From Candidatus Heimdallarchaeota archaeon (GTDB lineage: Archaea > Asgardarchaeota > Heimdallarchaeia > JABLTI01), in assembly GCA_030614005.1 (NCBI GenBank), contig JAUWKS010000008.1, positions 1 through 64,000 of the forward strand: a stretch of DNA of 64,000 nucleotides, written 5' to 3'. A program made the position numbers and the translations under genes. The notes under the pieces are model-generated. The model searched no databases and had not been told where the DNA came from. It saw nothing but the letters and a program-made list of their open reading frames with translations. Shown piece by piece: positions 59,341 through 64,000 of this stretch. Every line of letters starts with the position of its first letter. Position 1 is the stretch's first letter.

Positions 59341-61530
59341 TTGCCAGAAATCAATTTGTATACATTAGGCACAGTTAAAATAACTAAAAAACTAAAAACC
59401 AACATTAACATCAGCTCTGAAGAGTTGTTTGAGAAATATCCTGAAATTTCTTCTATTCTTTCTAGTGAAAGCAAAGATATGATACGTTTAGCAGTAGATG
59501 ATAACATCGAACCTCAACTACGAAAAAAGAAAGATGAAATATTAGAATATTTTGAAGCAGTAGAAAGTCAATTGCTCCAATTAGGTTTTGGTTCTGAAGA
59601 AACAGTTGAAAAAGAAGAAGCTGAAGAATTGAAAGGCGTAGAAATGGATGCAAGTGAAATACCTCAACAAAAAGATCAGGATACCTTTGATAAGGAATCC
59701 AAACGAAAAGAAGGAAAACTAATTTTAGGTGATCAACAAATGGACTCAAAACTTGTCCCAATTAAAATTAAAGAAAAAATTGCCCTGTATCATGAACGAG
59801 ATGGTTCTCTTTCAACAACAAAAGAAACCACTCGTAAAGGTAAAATCGAAATTTTGAACATTTCAAACAAAGATCGCTTATGGGATATTGATTTGAAATT
59901 TGAAAATATTTCTCAAACAGATATCCAAGATGAAGCTTTTGCAGTTGAAGAATTGGAACCTGAAGCATCAAAAGAATTTGAATATACTTTTGAAGCTGAT
60001 GTTGCGTCAAAATTGACTGTTGAAGAATTCATTTCAACTGTAGGTGATCCTGACATTGAATCTTATTCATTAGCAGTTGGTGCAGAGAATGAGATTTTCG
60101 TGAGAATTACAATAAAAAACACTGAATATGAAGAGGTTTCTAGTATCGGTGTTTTCAAATTTATTCCAGATGAATTCACAAACCCCCAAATATTGGGACA
60201 ATCTACTGGCAACGTTGAAATCAAAGAAAAAGAAGGAAAGAACTATGCTCATTGGGAAATCGAAAAACTCGATTCAAATGAAGAAGCAACACTTGATTTA
60301 CGATTAAGTGTATACGTAGAGAGCAAAGAAACAAAAATCCGCTCTGGTGAAATTGCTTTCAAGTATCTTACACCTAACAGTGTAAGTGGAATTGAAATTG
60401 GTTCTTTTGATGCTTATACAAATAACTCCTTCAATATTGTCACATCAGAAGTTGATGATGAGCCCAATACCTACGAATGCAAATTCATTTTTGAAAACAC
60501 AAGCGAATTTATGATTCGTTTAGTGAATGCTGATGTCTATAATGAAGAAGATACAAGCATCAAATATGTTGATATTGACCCCAATGAAATCCCAGAAATT
60601 CCCGGTGGTGGAAAATGGGAATCAGAACCGTGGACTTTTACAGCTGAAGAAGGAGAATATCCGACATTCAAAACAAAAGTTGAACTCTTTGCCATCGCGG
60701 ATCATCAAATTGCTACAAAAGTCAAGGTAAATATTGTTGACTTGGAATTAGCTGTTGCAGCACTCGATGGAGAAATCAATTATGGTATAGAAAAATTACC
60801 TTCCTTCAAGATTACACCATTTACTCTTTCTGGGAAAGTAACCAATACAGGTGGTGCTTCTTTAAATGAAGTTACACTTGTTGAGCATATTCAAGCAGAA
60901 TTCTTACCTCCAAAGCCTTCTCAAGTTGAAGTTTATCTTAATGGAAACATAATTGAGGTTCCAATTGATGCAATAAAAATCGAACCTGATGACCAAGATC
61001 CAACTGTAGACCATACAGTAACAGTTACGCTTGAAAATCTAAAAGATAGTGATGCTGGTCCATTACAACCAGATGAAAACATTGAATTCAAATACCCAAT
61101 CACCGCTTACAATCCAACTAAGGAAACGCTCTATAAAGCTGACGCAATATTAACTGCAAACACTTACCCACCCGGCAAACCAATAGAAATTCGAGCAGAT
61201 CCTATAGAAATAATGGTTGAACATATTCGACGCAATATTGCAAAAGGCAAAGATATTCAAGCATTAGACACAGAAGGAGAATTCGAAATAACTCTCTCAA
61301 TCAAAAATATGGGTGAGAGCGAATTAACAAATTATCGACTCAAAGAAAAAGTTGCTTTAGGATTAATTCTTTCGGATGTTAGCAATGAAGCTAAAATCTC
61401 AGAAAAAGATGGTAATAAGATACTTGCTTGGAAATTTGAAACAATAGCTCCAGATGAAGTTATCAAAGTAACTTACAAGATAAGTCCATCTTCTGAAGCT
61501 AAAGCAAGTGAAACACAAAAAGATGATTAA
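59341..61530 (+). CDS. Large protein with tandem beta-sandwich (DUF11/CARDB-like) domains, no signal peptide or TM recognised
   Basis: 729 aa; repeated ...NISNKDRLWDIDLKFENIS... / ...EFEITLSIKNMGESELTNYRLKEKV... patterns; TTG start. Confidence 0.55.
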   Translation: MPEINLYTLGTVKITKKLKTNINISSEELFEKYPEISSILSSESKDMIRLAVDDNIEPQLRKKKDEILEYFEAVESQLLQLGFGSEETVEKEEAEELKGVEMDASEIPQQKDQDTFDKESKRKEGKLILGDQQMDSKLVPIKIKEKIALYHERDGSLSTTKETTRKGKIEILNISNKDRLWDIDLKFENISQTDIQDEAFAVEELEPEASKEFEYTFEADVASKLTVEEFISTVGDPDIESYSLAVGAENEIFVRITIKNTEYEEVSSIGVFKFIPDEFTNPQILGQSTGNVEIKEKEGKNYAHWEIEKLDSNEEATLDLRLSVYVESKETKIRSGEIAFKYLTPNSVSGIEIGSFDAYTNNSFNIVTSEVDDEPNTYECKFIFENTSEFMIRLVNADVYNEEDTSIKYVDIDPNEIPEIPGGGKWESEPWTFTAEEGEYPTFKTKVELFAIADHQIATKVKVNIVDLELAVAALDGEINYGIEKLPSFKITPFTLSGKVTNTGGASLNEVTLVEHIQAEFLPPKPSQVEVYLNGNIIEVPIDAIKIEPDDQDPTVDHTVTVTLENLKDSDAGPLQPDENIEFKYPITAYNPTKETLYKADAILTANTYPPGKPIEIRADPIEIMVEHIRRNIAKGKDIQALDTEGEFEITLSIKNMGESELTNYRLKEKVALGLILSDVSNEAKISEKDGNKILAWKFETIAPDEVIKVTYKISPSSEAKASETQKDD

Positions 61531-61552
61531 AGCTTTTTCATCTTTTTCTTTA

Positions 61553-63070
61553 TTATTTTTTTTTCTCGGAAATTTTATCAGACAAATATTCTCCTGTTTT
61601 TAACCCAGAAAATAACGAAGTTCCAACGCCGCCCCCGCTTACATTTGACCCTGCGAATAAGAGATTCTTGATTTGTGATTTGAAATCACCAACAATTTGA
61701 TCATACCTTGTAGCATACCAAGCGCCTTTAGAAGCGAGGTTGTATCTTTCAAATGTTAAGGGTGTTGCCAATTCGCTAAAGATAATATGTTCTGATAAAT
61801 TAGGAATAGCTTTTTCAACATTAGCAATTATTTTTTGTGTAACTTCTTTTTTCAGCTGTTTGTAATCTGATTTTCGTTCTATTTTGTCTTTAGCTTTCCA
61901 ATTATTATTCCAATCAAATGGCGTAAAAGCTAAAATAATCATACTTTTTTTGTTTCCAACCTCTAAATTCGGATCTATATTGGATGGAATTCTCACACCA
62001 AGAAACTCATAATCAAAATAGCCTTTCCTTAGTCGATCAATGAGACAATCAAAATCGATTTCTTCGCTAATATTGAAATGTGGTGGATACCGTGTTAAAT
62101 CAATTTTTTCCACCGTTAAAAATAGCAATGCACCAGTTATAGATAGATCTTTTCTCTTAATATTTTTCAAATATGGCTTACTAAAATTTTCTTCACCAAC
62201 ATAATCAAAAACAGTTCTTTGGAGATCAGCATTGGAAATCACCCAGGTACTTTTTACAATGGTTCCATCTGACAATTTTACTCCTTTAACTGCTCCTTTT
62301 GAAATTATGATTTTCTCTACTTTCGATTTATATTGAATTTGCCCACCATTTTTTCGATAGTGATCAGCTAAATTTTCTGCAAATGCTAACATTCCTCCAA
62401 CTGGATAATGTATTCCAAATGTATTTGCTTCACTTACAATATTTGCTGCAATTGGTGCTGTTATTTCATTTGATTTTAGAGCGAGCCAAGTGCAATAAAA
62501 TTTAAACAAATTCTTTACATTTTCATCAGTTAAAAAACGATCTAACAAATGAGAGAATTTTAACAAGCCATATTTTCTAAGTTTTGGATATTTAAAAATT
62601 ATTTCGAGTAATTTACGAAATGATAATTTAGGACTGGTAATTCCTAAAGCGATTATTTCATTATTAATCGCATCACATTCATTCAAAAATTTCACTACGT
62701 TCTCCTTTTCATGTGGATATTTGGTTTCAATTTCAATTAATAGTTTATCTCGAGAAGAATACATTTTCAGAAAATCATTATTACGATAATTTGCCTCTAT
62801 TGGCTCTATCTGTATTACAGGATGATTGAAACCCAATTCGTTCAATATTTTATTCGAACCGCTCTTTTCAAAGTTGAGCATTCCTTCTGCTCCAAGATCA
62901 AAATAAATACCTTTTCTAGTAAAACCCGAAACATACCCTCCAGGATAGTTATTTTGCTCAATAATTAATGTCTTCAGCTCAGGATTTTTGGCTTGCAAAA
63001 AATTTCCTGCGCCTAAACCACCGATACCCGCACCTATTATAATTACATCAAATTCATTTTCATTTCTCAA
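61553..63070 (-). CDS. Phytoene desaturase/carotenoid isomerase-like FAD-dependent oxidoreductase
   Basis: DVIIIGAGIGGLGAGNFLQ, EQNNYPGGYVSGF, LLFAGSNVSGGGVGTSLFSG. Confidence 0.88.
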   Translation of the reverse strand: MRNENEFDVIIIGAGIGGLGAGNFLQAKNPELKTLIIEQNNYPGGYVSGFTRKGIYFDLGAEGMLNFEKSGSNKILNELGFNHPVIQIEPIEANYRNNDFLKMYSSRDKLLIEIETKYPHEKENVVKFLNECDAINNEIIALGITSPKLSFRKLLEIIFKYPKLRKYGLLKFSHLLDRFLTDENVKNLFKFYCTWLALKSNEITAPIAANIVSEANTFGIHYPVGGMLAFAENLADHYRKNGGQIQYKSKVEKIIISKGAVKGVKLSDGTIVKSTWVISNADLQRTVFDYVGEENFSKPYLKNIKRKDLSITGALLFLTVEKIDLTRYPPHFNISEEIDFDCLIDRLRKGYFDYEFLGVRIPSNIDPNLEVGNKKSMIILAFTPFDWNNNWKAKDKIERKSDYKQLKKEVTQKIIANVEKAIPNLSEHIIFSELATPLTFERYNLASKGAWYATRYDQIVGDFKSQIKNLLFAGSNVSGGGVGTSLFSGLKTGEYLSDKISEKKK

Positions 63071-63164
63071 GAAAATACCTCAATGATCTATAAAAATAGA
63101 TGGAAATAGGAAAGAAAATTGTAAATTACTGCTATAATACTGAGGCAGTACTATTAGTGCACTT

Positions 63165-64000
63165 TTAAATCTTTGTTGCATATTCCTCTAAATTTAATGA
63201 TTGAATGCGTTTATTATTGGGAAAACCAGTTGTTTGATCCCAATCTCTTGCTTTGTAGTACTCTTTCAATTGAATTGTTAGATTAGGAATATTTCCTTCT
63301 GTTCCTCCTTCTTTTAATTTGTACTTCATAACTTTGGGTAAACGATCATTTTCTTTTGTTAAACCTAGCTTTTTATTAAGAAGTCTCTTCAAATTGGTTA
63401 TGCGTGTGCCAGCAGTCATTATTTCATCAATAGTTATGTTCCATCCGGTAGCAAGCTCAACTGCTTTGACAATATCTTTGAAGGGAGGCATAGCAAAGTG
63501 GCACATAATCATAGCATTATACACTGCTCTAAAATCTTGAACTTTGACAGCTAATGACCCAGCTTCAATATCATCAAATCGATCTTTGCAATCAAGATTT
63601 ATTTCAGGAACAGAAACTCCTAAACCCATTTTGTATCCATCTCCATTATTGTGGCAAGCACCTCGAGATGAAGTAGCATACACAGCTGCCATTGAAAAGA
63701 ATGCTCTGGGGTCATGATAAGGTAATTCTAAACCGTTAACTGTATGAGCTTCATCGGGTACACCGTAATGTGTAGCAACAACATCAGAACCTTGAGCCAT
63801 TATTTTTCCAATGCCTTTTCCAGATGCCATTAATTCTAGTAATTTGATTACTGCATCAATATTTCCCCAAACTGCATTAATACCGTCTAAATCTTCTTTA
63901 GGTATTTTACCCATTTCGTTCAAATGAAACACTAATGCAATTATCTGACTTGCAGATATGGTATCTAATCCATGAACATTACACAAATAATTAGCATGAG
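63165..64000 (-). CDS. Aldehyde:ferredoxin oxidoreductase family, N-terminus beyond window edge
   Basis: CNVHGLDTISASQIIALVFHLNEMGKI...HDPRAFFSMAAVYATSSRGACHNNGDGYKMG. Confidence 0.85.
   Translation of the reverse strand, partial: HANYLCNVHGLDTISASQIIALVFHLNEMGKIPKEDLDGINAVWGNIDAVIKLLELMASGKGIGKIMAQGSDVVATHYGVPDEAHTVNGLELPYHDPRAFFSMAAVYATSSRGACHNNGDGYKMGLGVSVPEINLDCKDRFDDIEAGSLAVKVQDFRAVYNAMIMCHFAMPPFKDIVKAVELATGWNITIDEIMTAGTRITNLKRLLNKKLGLTKENDRLPKVMKYKLKEGGTEGNIPNLTIQLKEYYKARDWDQTTGFPNNKRIQSLNLEEYATKI

Noticed and set aside
59462-60252. Minus-strand ORFs opposite the 729-aa gene
   Set aside because: Leu/Phe-rich translations antisense to an acidic/Lys-rich gene; composition artefact.
1-64000. 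CRISPR array, rRNA, or intact transposase
   Set aside because: No regularly spaced direct repeats, rRNA signature or transposase/integrase motifs were recognised by eye; a tool-based scan (CRISPRCasFinder, tRNAscan-SE, Infernal) would be needed to exclude tRNAs and ncRNAs.

Overview
AT-rich (low GC by eye), gene-dense archaeal chromosomal window. It probably comes from an Asgard (Heimdallarchaeia-like) archaeon. This is inferred from Ras/Rab-like small GTPases, roadblock/longin-like proteins, membrane-anchored RING-like proteins and surface proteins with PGF-like C-terminal anchors; it is not proven by a phylogenetic marker. Recognisable content: SurE; a serine beta-lactamase-like hydrolase; two TPR proteins with similar roadblock/longin-like C-termini; two tandem TM+RING-like proteins; a secreted metzincin-like protease; a roadblock+GTPase operon; a MinD/MinD/NifX/NifX/DUF5320/DUF134 cluster; an icd-acn-citD-citE-citF(-citX) cluster; DegV; a pseudo-GTPase with a helical C-terminal region; AOR plus ferredoxin; an LVIVD propeller protein; two tandem paralogous surface proteins; a DRG/OBG-like GTPase with TGS domain; a DUF92 protein; a second GTPase; an SGNH hydrolase; an M1 aminopeptidase; an M20 peptidase; a cupin; a membrane H+-pyrophosphatase (K+-independent type by motif); a PAS protein; a membrane wHTH protein; a PepSY-like repeat protein; a flavin reductase-like protein; a phytoene desaturase-like oxidoreductase; and a second AOR cut by the window edge. 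Less expected observations: a near-perfect ~63-bp inverted repeat bounding a ~7.4-kb segment that holds a nonsense-disrupted ArdC-like relic; a degenerate GTPase fold fused to a large helical region; three genes interrupted by in-frame stops (ArdC-like, DUF599-like, ankyrin); and recurrent hairpin terminators whose stems contain the stop codon. No rRNA, tRNA or CRISPR array was recognised by eye.
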